Below the pieces are notes generated by a model. It saw nothing but the letters and a program-made list of their open reading frames with translations. It had not been told where the DNA came from and did not search any database. Below, in pieces: positions 32,920 through 41,607 of a stretch of 60,631 bases of DNA (position 1 is its first letter; the number at the start of each line of letters is the position of its first letter). Position numbers and translations under genes: made by a program. Source of the stretch: CAYSWK01 sp964434735 (GTDB taxonomy: Archaea; Micrarchaeota; Micrarchaeia; Anstonellales; Bilamarchaeaceae); the NCBI GenBank assembly GCA_964434735.1, contig CAYSWK010000003.1, positions 1 to 60,631 of the forward strand. Direction: 5' to 3'.

Positions 32920-33883
32920 CCTTCTTCACCTCGTTTGAAGAGAGCGTTGCGCCCGTAAGGCGTATGAAAACGTCTTCCAGGCTGGGGCGCGAAACGCTGC
33001 ATTCAATGATATGCTCATTTGCCTTTTTGCAAAGTGAATAGACTTTTGACAACTCAAACGACTCGCCCTTAAGCTCGGCTATGAACCCTCCGGATTCAGT
33101 CGCATGAACTGCTTGAATCCCGTCGATTTGATTAAGTCCCGGTTCAAGCAAAGAAGATGTGCCCGGTACGCTTCTTAGGCGCATCATCTGTGCGCCTGCT
33201 TTTTCTTTTAACGAATCGGGAGTCCCAAACGCAATGAGAAGCCCCTTATTGATGAATGCAAGATGTGAGCAACTTTCCGCCTCTTCAAGATAATGCGTTG
33301 TAAGAATGACCGTGATATTTTCCTTTTGCACAAGCGAACGAATGAGATTCCAAAGCATCACGCGAGTAACAGGGTCTAGGCCAACAGTCGGCTCATCAAG
33401 GATAAGAATGGAAGGATGATGCATAAGTGCGCATGCGATATTAAGCCGTCGTTTCATGCCTCCTGACAAAAACCTGCCTTGGGTATTTTTCTTATCTGCA
33501 AGGTCCATACGCTCAAGAAGGTCATGCGCATGTTTTGCCGCACGTGAAGGCGAAATGCCGTAGATGGAAGCAAAATACATCAAATTTTCAAAACAGGTAA
33601 GCATTTCCTGAAAACTGTATTCCTGCGGCACCAAACCGATTTTTGAACGGCTTTCGTGTGACGGAGGTTCACCGAACAAACGGATGGCTCCTCCATCCAA
33701 TTGTTCAAGCCCGCAAATAATCCGGATAAGGGTTGATTTGCCTGCACCGTTTGGCCCCAAAAGGCCAACGAATGCGCCCTTTTCAATTGACAAAGAAAAT
33801 CCTGCTAACGTAACCTTGCCAGGGTAATTCTTGACCACCTTGTCAAGCTCAATGATCATTTCACGTTCGTTGTGCATGGGCAT
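32912..33883 (-). CDS. ABC transporter ATP-binding protein
   Basis: A 323-residue ATPase. Walker A is GPNGAGKST (about 38-46), Q-loop VPQEYSF, signature FLSGGMKRR (about 134-142), Walker B ILILDEPTVGLDP, H-loop LTTHYLEEAE. A C-terminal extension (about 225-323) is typical of DrrA/CcmA-type exporters. The ATG at 33881-33883 lies about 25 nt after the TATA sequence on the minus strand; later ATGs at 33877 and 33859 are possible. Overlaps the permease gene by 8 nt. Confidence 0.92.
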   Translation of the reverse strand: MPMHNEREMIIELDKVVKNYPGKVTLAGFSLSIEKGAFVGLLGPNGAGKSTLIRIICGLEQLDGGAIRLFGEPPSHESRSKIGLVPQEYSFQEMLTCFENLMYFASIYGISPSRAAKHAHDLLERMDLADKKNTQGRFLSGGMKRRLNIACALMHHPSILILDEPTVGLDPVTRVMLWNLIRSLVQKENITVILTTHYLEEAESCSHLAFINKGLLIAFGTPDSLKEKAGAQMMRLRSVPGTSSLLEPGLNQIDGIQAVHATESGGFIAELKGESFELSKVYSLCKKANEHIIECSVSRPSLEDVFIRLTGATLSSNEVKKDG

Positions 33884-33902
33884 ACTAAAAGAGTACAAGG
33901 TA

Positions 33903-33927
33903 AACGTATAAAAAGCACTTTGGAGGT
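33903..33927. promoter_or_regulatory. Shared bidirectional TATA region
   Basis: GTATAAAAAG on the plus strand reads CTTTTTATAC on the minus strand, about 25-30 nt from both divergent starts (33883 and 33936). GGAGGT at about 33922-33927 serves the plus-strand gene as ribosome site. Confidence 0.55.
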
Positions 33928-33935
33928 AATAGAAT

Positions 33936-34409
33936 ATGGCATCACGTTTTCAAGATCAACCTGAGGCAGTAAAGGAAGAGGAAGAACAAAGAAAATTAGG
34001 TGGACTGAAGATAACAAAAATAGTTGATAAACCTCCTGTTGCGGCAAAGGAAGTAAAACCTGAAATAGAACAATCCATTAAAAATGCCGCAAAGGTCATG
34101 GGCAGCGTAAATTCAATGCTTAGGGGATACCTTGAACCGTCATGCGAACTTGCCATTGCACTCAAAAATGCTTCAGATGTCTCAAAAATAAAAGATGCCA
34201 AATATACTGAAGGAAAAGAAACATATTCAGTTGAAGTGGCCCTTTCAGGAAGACCTCTCATCGTAACTGTTGAAATCAAAGGAGAAAGCGTATATGCTGC
34301 AGTAAGCAACAAACAGGGTGAAATACTTGGGTATTTCCAACAAGATGGAAGAACAATTACGGTTGATGGTACGGGTGCAAAACTCAACCAAAAATTAATT
34401 CAAAAATAA
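33936..34409 (+). CDS. Unknown soluble protein
   Basis: A 157-residue protein. The N-terminus is highly charged, with a Glu/Arg stretch; residues about 45-150 look like an alpha/beta domain, with YSVEVALSGRPLIVTVEIKGE and VYAAVSNKQGEILG strands. No recognised family. A strong ribosome site (GGAGGT, 8 nt upstream) supports the start. It is followed by rpiA after 16 nt and may be co-transcribed. Confidence 0.6.
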   Translation: MASRFQDQPEAVKEEEEQRKLGGLKITKIVDKPPVAAKEVKPEIEQSIKNAAKVMGSVNSMLRGYLEPSCELAIALKNASDVSKIKDAKYTEGKETYSVEVALSGRPLIVTVEIKGESVYAAVSNKQGEILGYFQQDGRTITVDGTGAKLNQKLIQK

Positions 34410-34425
34410 CGTTCGTGTGATCATT

Positions 34426-35088
34426 ATGTCAAACGCCAAGAAGAATGCAGCAGCAAAAGCACTCGAGTACGTGAAGAAAGGCATGACTCTTGGCCTTGGA
34501 AGCGGAAGTACGGTAAAGGAATTCGTAAAACTTTTATGCGAAAAAAACGCTAAGGAGCCCCTTGGGCTCAAATGTGTCTGCACTTCATACGATACGCGCA
34601 TGCAAGCCATTGCCGGCGGCCTTGAGGTGTTTGAGCTTGACCAGGTTGACGAGGTCGAATTGGCAGTTGATGGTGCTGACGTTGCAACCAAAGGCGGCTT
34701 ACTTAAAGGCGGCGGCTCCGCAATGCTTCGTGAAAAAATCATAGGTTACGCTGCAAAAAAATTCATCATCATAGTTGATGAATCAAAAGTAAAAGAAAAA
34801 TTATCCGGAACCGTATTCATCGAAGTGCTTCCGTTTGCATACCCCTTGGTACTCAAGAAATTACCAAAAGACACACGAAACATCCGGCTTAAATTATCAT
34901 CAGAAAAACTCGGGCCTCTTATTACGGATAATGGAGGGCTAGTCATTGCATGCGAGCTCGATATTCGAAATGCTGAGAATGCAGAAACCTCGTTCAACTC
35001 GATCCCGGGAACGTTTGCAAACGGCATTTTCCACAAGTTTGATGAAATAATCGTGGGGAACGAAAAAGGCGCCTACGTACTTGAATGA
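34426..35088 (+). CDS. rpiA: Ribose-5-phosphate isomerase A
   Basis: A 220-residue enzyme interconverting ribulose 5-phosphate and ribose 5-phosphate for nucleotide synthesis. It has GLGSGSTVKEFV (about 21-32), the active-site AVDGADV (about 81-87), GGGSAMLREKI (about 95-105) and DESKVKEKL. The ATG at 34426 is preferred to an upstream GTG. Its end overlaps the convergent 35073 gene by 16 nt. Confidence 0.93.
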   Translation: MSNAKKNAAAKALEYVKKGMTLGLGSGSTVKEFVKLLCEKNAKEPLGLKCVCTSYDTRMQAIAGGLEVFELDQVDEVELAVDGADVATKGGLLKGGGSAMLREKIIGYAAKKFIIIVDESKVKEKLSGTVFIEVLPFAYPLVLKKLPKDTRNIRLKLSSEKLGPLITDNGGLVIACELDIRNAENAETSFNSIPGTFANGIFHKFDEIIVGNEKGAYVLE

Positions 35089-35642
35089 TTTTCAAGCTTT
35101 GCTTCCCACGCCTGGTTTTGAATAAAAACAATGAGGACGCCAAGTGTTGCCCCTGCAAGGATAAATGAAGGCGTAAGAACGCACAAAAGTGCAAGAAATA
35201 TGCATAATCCAAACGCGTCTGCCTTTGCGCGCTCGTACAAATGATGCTTTCCCTTCCTGATGACTCCTTGAATATCCTCAGGATATTTGATGAGTGAGCG
35301 GAACACGAAGATATTTCGTAAATGCCTATAATTCATAAACCCGAATATTCCGACAAAGACCCCAAGCAAAAGAACGAAAATCCAAGGAACACTAAGAATG
35401 CGTGAAAATTCAAACGCAAAGAAAAGAAATCCAAGCACCAAAAGAACTGAAAGCGCATGACGCATGGAATACCGGTGCGTTTTGATGGCATTCCTAAAGA
35501 AGGGATTGAGCTCATAACTTTCTATTTTTATGTGGTTCATGCACGATTTCTCATAAAAGGAAAACCCAACAAGCGTAAGCGCATAATCAAAAAGCATGAG
35601 TGCGCCAACAAGAAGCATTCCCAAAGCAACGTCGTACATCAC
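35073..35642 (-). CDS. Integral membrane protein, unknown
   Basis: A 189-residue protein with about five membrane segments (about 4-24, 62-80, 84-104, and two between 145-178) and a conserved-looking SYELNPFFR segment between the first two (about 42-50), as in some DUF5658-type small membrane proteins. Function unknown. Divergent from the dephospho-CoA kinase gene. Confidence 0.55.
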   Translation of the reverse strand: MMYDVALGMLLVGALMLFDYALTLVGFSFYEKSCMNHIKIESYELNPFFRNAIKTHRYSMRHALSVLLVLGFLFFAFEFSRILSVPWIFVLLLGVFVGIFGFMNYRHLRNIFVFRSLIKYPEDIQGVIRKGKHHLYERAKADAFGLCIFLALLCVLTPSFILAGATLGVLIVFIQNQAWEAKLENHSST

Positions 35643-35654
35643 CTTTCTTTCAGC

Positions 35655-36197
35655 ATGCAGGTTCTAAAGGCTTACCCAAACGCTCATAAAACCTGGCACG
35701 AAAAGAAATGCATGGATGTTTGCGACGAAGCACGGACACTCTTAAGGGAGCCCTGGGGAAACATTATTACGGATGCGCGGGCACTTTCAAAATCCGCACG
35801 CATCATTGCTATAGGGGACGCATGCACGGTGCACCTTCTCAAGGCAAAAATTACCCCCTATCTTGCAATATTTGACCTAAAAACCGAACGAGCACCGGTT
35901 GATGATGAAGTGCAAAAAACCCTTAATGAAAAATATCCTCATCCGCGGGTGTATGAGAATTATCCTGGCACCCTCTCAGACAAAATTCTTCTTGATGCAC
36001 CAAAAATTATGGAAACAGGAGGCTCAATAAAAATAATCGGCGAAGAGGACATTACGGCACTTGCGTTCATGCAATTTTTGGACAAAAAAACAATCCTTGT
36101 GTACGGCCAACCGGGAAAAGGAATGGTAGTAGTTGAAGGAAATAATACGACAAAAAAAAGACTTGAACTTTTTATGAAATTATGCAAAAAGGGATAA
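35655..36197 (+). CDS. GTP-dependent dephospho-CoA kinase (DUF359)
   Basis: A 180-residue protein. IIAIGDACTVHLLKAKITPYLAIFD, then LKTERAP, VYENYPGTLSD and IIGEEDITALAFMQFL (each in separate strands) match the archaeal DUF359 family, which phosphorylates dephospho-CoA with GTP as the last step of CoA synthesis. The ATG at 35655 is preferred; an in-frame upstream extension overlaps the divergent gene. Length matches the family. Confidence 0.88.
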   Translation: MQVLKAYPNAHKTWHEKKCMDVCDEARTLLREPWGNIITDARALSKSARIIAIGDACTVHLLKAKITPYLAIFDLKTERAPVDDEVQKTLNEKYPHPRVYENYPGTLSDKILLDAPKIMETGGSIKIIGEEDITALAFMQFLDKKTILVYGQPGKGMVVVEGNNTTKKRLELFMKLCKKG

Positions 36198-36202
36198 AAA
36201 AA

Positions 36203-36388
36203 TTAATCAGAACCCTTGGTGAGGAAAAACATCGCCGCAAAGAGTGCGAAGAAAAGGACAATTCCTATACCAATAAGTGACATGAGATCTAAGTCAGGAG
36301 GGAGATAATCCCTAAACGACGTCACGAAAAAATAGGAAACGGCTGCGGCAACAACCGCAAGCACCGCTCGCAATGGCCCTTTTCCCAT
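36203..36388 (-). CDS. Small two-helix membrane protein, unknown
   Basis: A 61-residue protein with two hydrophobic helices (about 6-24 and 36-56) separated by a short DYLPPDLDL loop. No family recognised. It lies 5 nt downstream of the PRC-barrel gene on the same strand and is probably co-transcribed. Confidence 0.6.
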   Translation of the reverse strand: MGKGPLRAVLAVVAAAVSYFFVTSFRDYLPPDLDLMSLIGIGIVLFFALFAAMFFLTKGSD

Positions 36389-36393
36389 ACGCT

Positions 36394-36648
36394 TTACATC
36401 TCTTTTCCGACAGTGGTTCCTTTTGTTACGACAACGACATCGTCAACGGATTTTACGCTCTTGTATACGATGCTCTTTTCGCGTAATGCCTTGCGTGCGT
36501 CATCTTTTCCGGAAGGAAGGGATTCGATCAAAATACGTGCAACTTCTCCTGATTCAAGATCAACGATAAAGTCTTGTGCGTTTCCGACGAATTTTCCACC
36601 GTCAGTTAGAATATCCATTCCATACATCTTTGAAAGTCGTGTTGTCAT
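36394..36648 (-). CDS. PRC-barrel domain protein
   Basis: An 84-residue protein with the archaeal PRC-barrel pattern: LSKMYGMDILTDGGKFVG, VVDLESGE-like IVDLESGEVARILIE, and a C-terminal VVVVTKG strand. Such stand-alone barrels are common beside archaeal cell-division or RNA-processing genes, role unclear. The ATG at 36646-36648 gives the normal length; the upstream extension lies in the repeat-containing gap before cdc6. Confidence 0.85.
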   Translation of the reverse strand: MTTRLSKMYGMDILTDGGKFVGNAQDFIVDLESGEVARILIESLPSGKDDARKALREKSIVYKSVKSVDDVVVVTKGTTVGKEM

Positions 36649-36696
36649 GCGCTCACTTCCACGTTTGAATCGTGGCACATGAATTTGGAGCGTCAG

Positions 36697-36776
36697 ATTA
36701 AAAAACCATCTTGTCGTTCCAAGGTAAGGTTTTTTTAATCCCTCAGACAAACTTCAAGCTCCATTAAAAAACCATC
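36697..36776. repeat. Three-copy repeat upstream of cdc6 (candidate origin or operator)
   Basis: ATTAAAAAACCATC occurs at 36697-36710 and 36763-36776, and an inverted near-copy GGTTTTTTTAAT at 36728-36739. The first and inverted copies form an 11-bp dyad. This 188-bp gap separates divergent prc and cdc6 genes. Archaeal origins commonly lie beside orc1/cdc6 and carry inverted Orc1-binding repeats; that role here is inference. The copies do not match the classical ORB sequence. Confidence 0.5.
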
Positions 36777-36792
36777 ATACGGGCAACAAGAA

Positions 36793-36802
36793 GGTATAAA
36801 AG
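36793..36802 (+). promoter_or_regulatory. TATA box of cdc6
   Basis: GGTATAAAAG lies 35 nt before the ATG at 36837, a normal archaeal spacing. Confidence 0.7.
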
Positions 36803-36836
36803 CCTCTTTGGAAAATACTGGAAGTGCGGGGATATT

Positions 36837-38045
36837 ATGCCGACATTCGATCAAATTCTTTCAAAACAATCCATATTCAAGGACGTATCAATACTTTCAC
36901 CTCACTATATCCCAACGACGTTGCCCTACCGCGAGGCACAAATAAACGAAATACGTTCCGTTGTCTCACCCGCCCTTTTAGGAAAAAAGCCGCGCAATCT
37001 CTTTGTGTACGGCAAAACAGGAACGGGAAAAACGTCAAGCGTCAAAAACGTGCTTGAAGATTTCAACGCACGCATCACCAAGGGGAAAATGTTCTACGTA
37101 AACTGCAGAATATACAACTCACGCTATAGAATCTTGCAGCGCGTGCTCAAGGAATTTATCCCTGAGCTTGAGAAAAGCGGATTTGGACTTACGTTTTTGT
37201 ATGAAAAACTGATTGAGCTGATTTCTTCAGGATACCAGATGCTTATTGTGCTTGATGAAATAGACATGACTAAGGACCTTGATGAGCTTATCTACACGCT
37301 CACACGTATCAACGATGAAGTAAGGAATTCAGGCGGCGTTACCATAATCGGGGTTTCAAACAAGCTTTCATTCAAGGATGCGCTTGACCCGCGTTCAAAA
37401 TCGTCTTTATATGAAACGGAAATGGTGTTCCCACCTTATACTTCTGAGCAATTGCAGAAAATCCTTGAGCAACGCGCAAACCAGGCATTTGCACCTCATA
37501 CGGTGGAAGCAGGCGCTATTAATTTATGCGCGGCAATCACGGCACAGGAATGCGGGGATGCACGTTATGCGCTTAAATTATTCATGAAAGCAGGCGAGAT
37601 TGCGGAACAAACCAATAAGAAAACAATAACCGATTCCGAAGTGGAAGCGGCACGAAAACGCGTCGAGTACGACCTTGCAAACGAGACAATTGCAACGTTG
37701 CCTGAGAACCACCAGCTCGTATTGTATGCAATAGCGAACCTATCGGCAAACGGCGGAAAATACTCCCGCCTTGACGGAGTTGAGGAAGGGTTTCTGTTTT
37801 CAGGAGAAACTTATGATGAGTACGAGATGACTTGCAAAAAAACCCGTAAAAAAGCACGTTCTTTACGTTGGTTCAAGGAATACTTAAATGACCTTGAAAT
37901 GCTTGGACTTATAACAACAAAACCGTCTTCCGTCGGCGTACGGGGGCATACGACTTTAATCAGGCTTGGCCATTCAGCACCAGATATTCTTTCAATCACC
38001 GGGAAAAATATGGGAATAGAACCCAACGTTAAACGGGACAAGTGA
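36837..38045 (+). CDS. cdc6: Orc1/Cdc6 replication initiator
   Basis: A 402-residue initiator. AAA+ domain with Walker A YGKTGTGKTSS (about 60-70), Walker B LIVLDEID (about 137-144), sensor 1 IIGVSNKLSF, and a sensor 2 region CGDARYALKLFMKAGEIAE. The C-terminal winged helix (about 290-400) includes VRGHTTLIRLG. The protein binds origin repeats and loads MCM. The gene has a TATA box and repeats upstream. Length is typical. Confidence 0.95.
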   Translation: MPTFDQILSKQSIFKDVSILSPHYIPTTLPYREAQINEIRSVVSPALLGKKPRNLFVYGKTGTGKTSSVKNVLEDFNARITKGKMFYVNCRIYNSRYRILQRVLKEFIPELEKSGFGLTFLYEKLIELISSGYQMLIVLDEIDMTKDLDELIYTLTRINDEVRNSGGVTIIGVSNKLSFKDALDPRSKSSLYETEMVFPPYTSEQLQKILEQRANQAFAPHTVEAGAINLCAAITAQECGDARYALKLFMKAGEIAEQTNKKTITDSEVEAARKRVEYDLANETIATLPENHQLVLYAIANLSANGGKYSRLDGVEEGFLFSGETYDEYEMTCKKTRKKARSLRWFKEYLNDLEMLGLITTKPSSVGVRGHTTLIRLGHSAPDILSITGKNMGIEPNVKRDK

Positions 38046-38270
38046 CGGATAGGGGTACGTTAGAAAGTTGGAAAAAATAGAAAGCTATGGGTAGCCTTTA
38101 AAAAGGTTATGTCACTCAATTAAAACATTATGATAGCGGGGAATTGAGGATAATTCCTTAATTCCAGCACAGGTGCCTTGCTTTTTCTTGATGTATTTCT
38201 GGGGTTTGAGCTTCAGCTGTGCTCAAGGAAAAAAAAGGGCACAATAAAACTGACAGAGAGAGGCGTATGT
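38046..38270 (+). promoter_or_regulatory. Leader and promoter region of beta-CA-like gene
   Basis: TTTAAAAAGG at about 38097-38106 could be the TATA box, giving a leader of about 140 nt. Within it are GGAATTGAGGATAATTCC and TTGAGC-TTCAGCTGT-GCTCAA hairpins. GAGAGAGGCG about 4-12 nt before the ATG could act as ribosome site. No known riboswitch recognised. Confidence 0.35.
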
Positions 38271-39620
38271 ATGGCAAATGGAACATTAGTTCATGCAAAA
38301 GAATACCCAAATGGCGTAGCTGCATTGTATCGAAACGGAAGCGGAATCAGACGCGGTCGGTTCGGAACTGAAGCGACACAATTCGGACTATTACCTGAGC
38401 AAATTCCAGAAGCAACTTATCCTGCAAAACTTGAAGCTTTCCTTGGACATATTGGTCAAACACACCCCTGGTGGCCGAAAATAGTAAAAAATACCTGGCC
38501 CGATGCATCTGTTCAACCGCTTTCTATTGAAGAATCAATTGCCGCCCTTGAACACGGATTTGAAGGATATCTTAAACGAAATGGCGCGCCCAGTCATCTT
38601 GTCGGCATGTCACTTCGACGCGTTGCAGGCCAAGTAGTTGACCTTAATGACCCTATCATGAGATTATCAATTATCAATGATTTAAACAGAACTCTTGTCG
38701 GTGGAGCATATATTATTTTGGGTCATGCGGGATGCGGAGCAGTCAAGGCACGTCTTGCCGAACTAGACGATCACCAGGCACTTGCACATGAACATTCAAG
38801 CGTAAGAAGACTTGTACGTGGAATAACGCGAAATATTCGAAGACAAACGCCCAGTTCTGCAGAATGGGCAAATGCACAAGATCAAGCCGTAAGACTCCTT
38901 CATAACAATGAAATATATGAGATAATCAAAAGAAAAAAGATTACGGTCATTTATGCAGTTGCACCGACGGAAAGCACCTTGGTCTTCAACGTAGTTCATG
39001 GTCCTGTAGAAAAAGACGACATACCTGAAAAATTCCCTCAATTAAGACAACTCATGCTACAACTTGAAAAAGCACTTGCGACGGCACGTGCCGAGGATAA
39101 AAAATTAAGGCATGCTGCCCACGTAATAAGTATCTCAAAACCAATGGATATGTATCGAGTCCTAAATCCTTCACAAGCACTTTTGATGGACAATTCAGAA
39201 GGATATCTTTCAGTGACGGGAATATGCTGCGTGGATGCACGTCTACGACCAAATACTCCTGACAGCGCATATTATCTTTTCAGAGCACACTTGGGCGAAA
39301 TTTTCGGTGCGACAGTTACCCAAACAGGAGAAAACACATTTCGCATGAGCGGCCCCGTACTTGGTTCAGTTGCATATGCGCTTGGACACGTAACCGGCGT
39401 AAATATCCTTGCACATGAGGGAACAACTGGAAACGGACACATCGTCGCACTTGCAAGTTCAATGCAAAGAGCCCAACAGATACACGATGGGATAACCCAC
39501 CACGAAGTCATTCAGCAAGCATTACAGGCGGGCGGGTCAATAACCCTTATTTCATTCGATGGAAACAAACTAAGCATTCAAAATGAAAAAATAGGATACG
39601 AAAAAACGATTACAAGATAA
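38271..39620 (+). CDS. Tandem beta-carbonic-anhydrase-like protein
   Basis: A 449-residue protein with two halves that each resemble the beta-carbonic anhydrase fold. The N-terminal half has RRVAGQVV (RNAG-like, about 116-123) and ILGHAGCGAVKARL with His152-x-x-Cys155, but no CxDxR. The C-terminal half has CVDARL (Cys320, Asp322, Arg324), FRAHLGEIF, and ILAHEGTTGNGH, where HxxC has become His382-x-x-Thr385. Each half thus lacks part of the zinc-ligand set. Enzymatic carbonic anhydrase activity is doubtful; a pseudo-dimeric structural or altered-metal protein is possible. The ATG at 38271 after GAGAGAGGCG is preferred to an upstream start. Confidence 0.6.
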   Translation: MANGTLVHAKEYPNGVAALYRNGSGIRRGRFGTEATQFGLLPEQIPEATYPAKLEAFLGHIGQTHPWWPKIVKNTWPDASVQPLSIEESIAALEHGFEGYLKRNGAPSHLVGMSLRRVAGQVVDLNDPIMRLSIINDLNRTLVGGAYIILGHAGCGAVKARLAELDDHQALAHEHSSVRRLVRGITRNIRRQTPSSAEWANAQDQAVRLLHNNEIYEIIKRKKITVIYAVAPTESTLVFNVVHGPVEKDDIPEKFPQLRQLMLQLEKALATARAEDKKLRHAAHVISISKPMDMYRVLNPSQALLMDNSEGYLSVTGICCVDARLRPNTPDSAYYLFRAHLGEIFGATVTQTGENTFRMSGPVLGSVAYALGHVTGVNILAHEGTTGNGHIVALASSMQRAQQIHDGITHHEVIQQALQAGGSITLISFDGNKLSIQNEKIGYEKTITR

Positions 39621-40667
39621 TCAGTAGCAAATCTCCCCTAACTTCTTTTTCTTTGCAGCGTCTTTTAATTCGCGCGCGATTCTTCGCCCCATACTCATTG
39701 ACTCGTCATAATAGAACGTAGAATAAGGCGAGCCGCGAATGAACATGTTTGTTCCTGCAACGATACGTGCGGACACTTCAAACGCAAATATTTCAAGATC
39801 CTCAGTAATGATCGTTTCAATGCAGTAGGGTCCGAAAATGCCACCAAATAACTTGAACGAAGTTTCACTCACCTTTTCTGCCATTTCCATATATTCATGT
39901 AAAAGCGATTCACGAAGAACCAACGGAGTGTTCCCCACAACCGTAAACGTCATTTTTGTCGGCACACCTGCAGAAACCGCACGTGCAATTTCATCTGCTG
40001 AAGATTCAACACGCGTGTCAACGCCCATCAATTCCAAATTTCCATGCTTTGTTTTATAACCTATATTTGAGATTGGTGAAAAGAAATAATGAGGATATGC
40101 TCGTACGCCAACGATGAATTCCTGAATAAGGCATTCTCTTTTTCCAACTGTTTGATGGAATTCTTCTTCACTTTTAACAATAGTATATCCGTGCCCACCT
40201 TTTGCTCCAGGAAATTTAACCAGTACGGGACCATCGATTTGTGAAGGCTTGTACGACTTTGGCGTCTTCAACCCTGATTTTGAAAGCCATTCAAGCATCT
40301 TCTCGCGTGATCGTTCCCATTCAAGAGACCTACGATTTCCATAAATAGGAACGGGCATCGAATCAACTTTTTCACCCAAATATTCAACAAACGAACCATG
40401 AGGGATGATGATTGCGTTTTTCTCAAGCAATTGTTCAGTATCAAACATTTCACGATACGAATCAACAACGATAAACTCGTCCGGCTTGCCGTAAGGGAAC
40501 GACTCGTAAAGCTTTTTCTTTTCTTTAGTAACTATTCCAATAGTGTGCAACCCTTCCTCACGTGCGCCCTTGAAAATCTGTAAAGAAGAATGTGAACAAA
40601 TAGTTGCTACTGAAATATCCGAATAATCTGATAAAAGTGACTTTATCTTTTCCTGAGAATATACCAT
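39621..40667 (-). CDS. purP: FAICAR synthetase (formate-dependent), PurP
   Basis: A 348-residue ATP-grasp enzyme that formylates AICAR with formate and ATP, the archaeal penultimate purine step. It has ATICSHSSLQIFKGAREEGLHTIGI at the N-terminus (in two parts), IIPHGSFVEYLG, the ATP-grasp FPGAKGGHGYTIV (about 151-163), and FSPISNIGYKTKHGNLELMGVDTR (in two parts). The C-terminal FEVSARIVAGTNMF is characteristic. Convergent with the beta-CA-like gene. Confidence 0.95.
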   Translation of the reverse strand: MVYSQEKIKSLLSDYSDISVATICSHSSLQIFKGAREEGLHTIGIVTKEKKKLYESFPYGKPDEFIVVDSYREMFDTEQLLEKNAIIIPHGSFVEYLGEKVDSMPVPIYGNRRSLEWERSREKMLEWLSKSGLKTPKSYKPSQIDGPVLVKFPGAKGGHGYTIVKSEEEFHQTVGKRECLIQEFIVGVRAYPHYFFSPISNIGYKTKHGNLELMGVDTRVESSADEIARAVSAGVPTKMTFTVVGNTPLVLRESLLHEYMEMAEKVSETSFKLFGGIFGPYCIETIITEDLEIFAFEVSARIVAGTNMFIRGSPYSTFYYDESMSMGRRIARELKDAAKKKKLGEICY

Positions 40668-40709
40668 AGCACATTGTAGATTTATATTCTTTTAAATCTA
40701 TTGATGAGG

Positions 40710-41501
40710 TTACGTATAACGTCTTTTTCCCTTCACCGGCTTTGGCTCCTCAAAGAGAGGTTCCTCTTTTTTCAAAGGAGTGACAAACGGCAACGCACCA
40801 ACACCATAAACGCCTATGAAATAATAGGTGCTGCCAAACAGGACAAGAATAACTAAGAATAACAACACTCCAGGAACATCAAACTCTTCCGACTTAATTA
40901 CAAGAGGTGCGGGAGCGTCTGCAAGTTCATTAAGATTAAAGGTTGCCTTACTGCCCTCAATAGATGCATTATAGCCCCCTGCAATTGCGCTTTGGATTGC
41001 GCCTGGCAAAACAACGGCGTAAAAGAGCTGGTACCCGTCACCATAGCGCTTAAGGATGCTTTTTGCAACCTTTTTATTGGTAAGCGGAATATCGTCCTTA
41101 AGCCGATCCTCACTGAAGCCGAAGGAAGATTCAGGAATTGAGCGGATAGTAACCTCGTATTTCACAAACGGAAAAGACGAATGCTGCTTGAACGCATAAA
41201 ACGAGCCGTAATCAAAAGTGCGAATTCTATTTGCTGACAAATCCCCTGTTTTTTCACATTCAATGCCTGCATTTATAGAACGTGCGCATGCAACCTCCAT
41301 TTCATAGGAAATGTTCTCACGAATTTCCTCCTCGGTTTTTCCAAGGTTTGTTGAAACGGATTGCACAAGGCCCGTTGCGTCAGTTGATTGAATCACCGTA
41401 CTTGTACCATCACGTTCAAACGTTTGCGTATACGTTCTTGAAACACAACCAAAAGATAAGATAAGGGCAAGAATGAGGATACAGAAGAATATTCTTCGCA
41501 T
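40710..41501 (-). CDS. Lipoprotein-like membrane protein, unknown
   Basis: A 263-residue protein. The signal peptide ends in LILSFGC (Cys19, lipobox-like). An extracellular mixed domain (about 20-205) follows, then a membrane region (about 208-240) and a basic Pro/Lys C-terminal tail (KGKRRYT) in the cytoplasm. Function not recognised. Its own promoter lies in the gap to the aminotransferase. Confidence 0.6.
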   Translation of the reverse strand: MRRIFFCILILALILSFGCVSRTYTQTFERDGTSTVIQSTDATGLVQSVSTNLGKTEEEIRENISYEMEVACARSINAGIECEKTGDLSANRIRTFDYGSFYAFKQHSSFPFVKYEVTIRSIPESSFGFSEDRLKDDIPLTNKKVAKSILKRYGDGYQLFYAVVLPGAIQSAIAGGYNASIEGSKATFNLNELADAPAPLVIKSEEFDVPGVLLFLVILVLFGSTYYFIGVYGVGALPFVTPLKKEEPLFEEPKPVKGKRRYT

Positions 41502-41607
41502 AAATTGCTAACCAAAAGGAGGTTTTTATAGGTTTGTCTATTTTGGAAGACGTATAAATGATTTGAAATAAGTACATCTGAAATTAAAAAAAGAAGTAAA
41601 AAAAGAA

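Noticed and set aside
38160..38270. Riboswitch in the leader of the beta-CA-like gene
   Set aside because: Hairpins are present but none matches a known riboswitch class, and a resemblance to the 57060 leader (GTGCCTTG and AACTGACA) is too short to trust.
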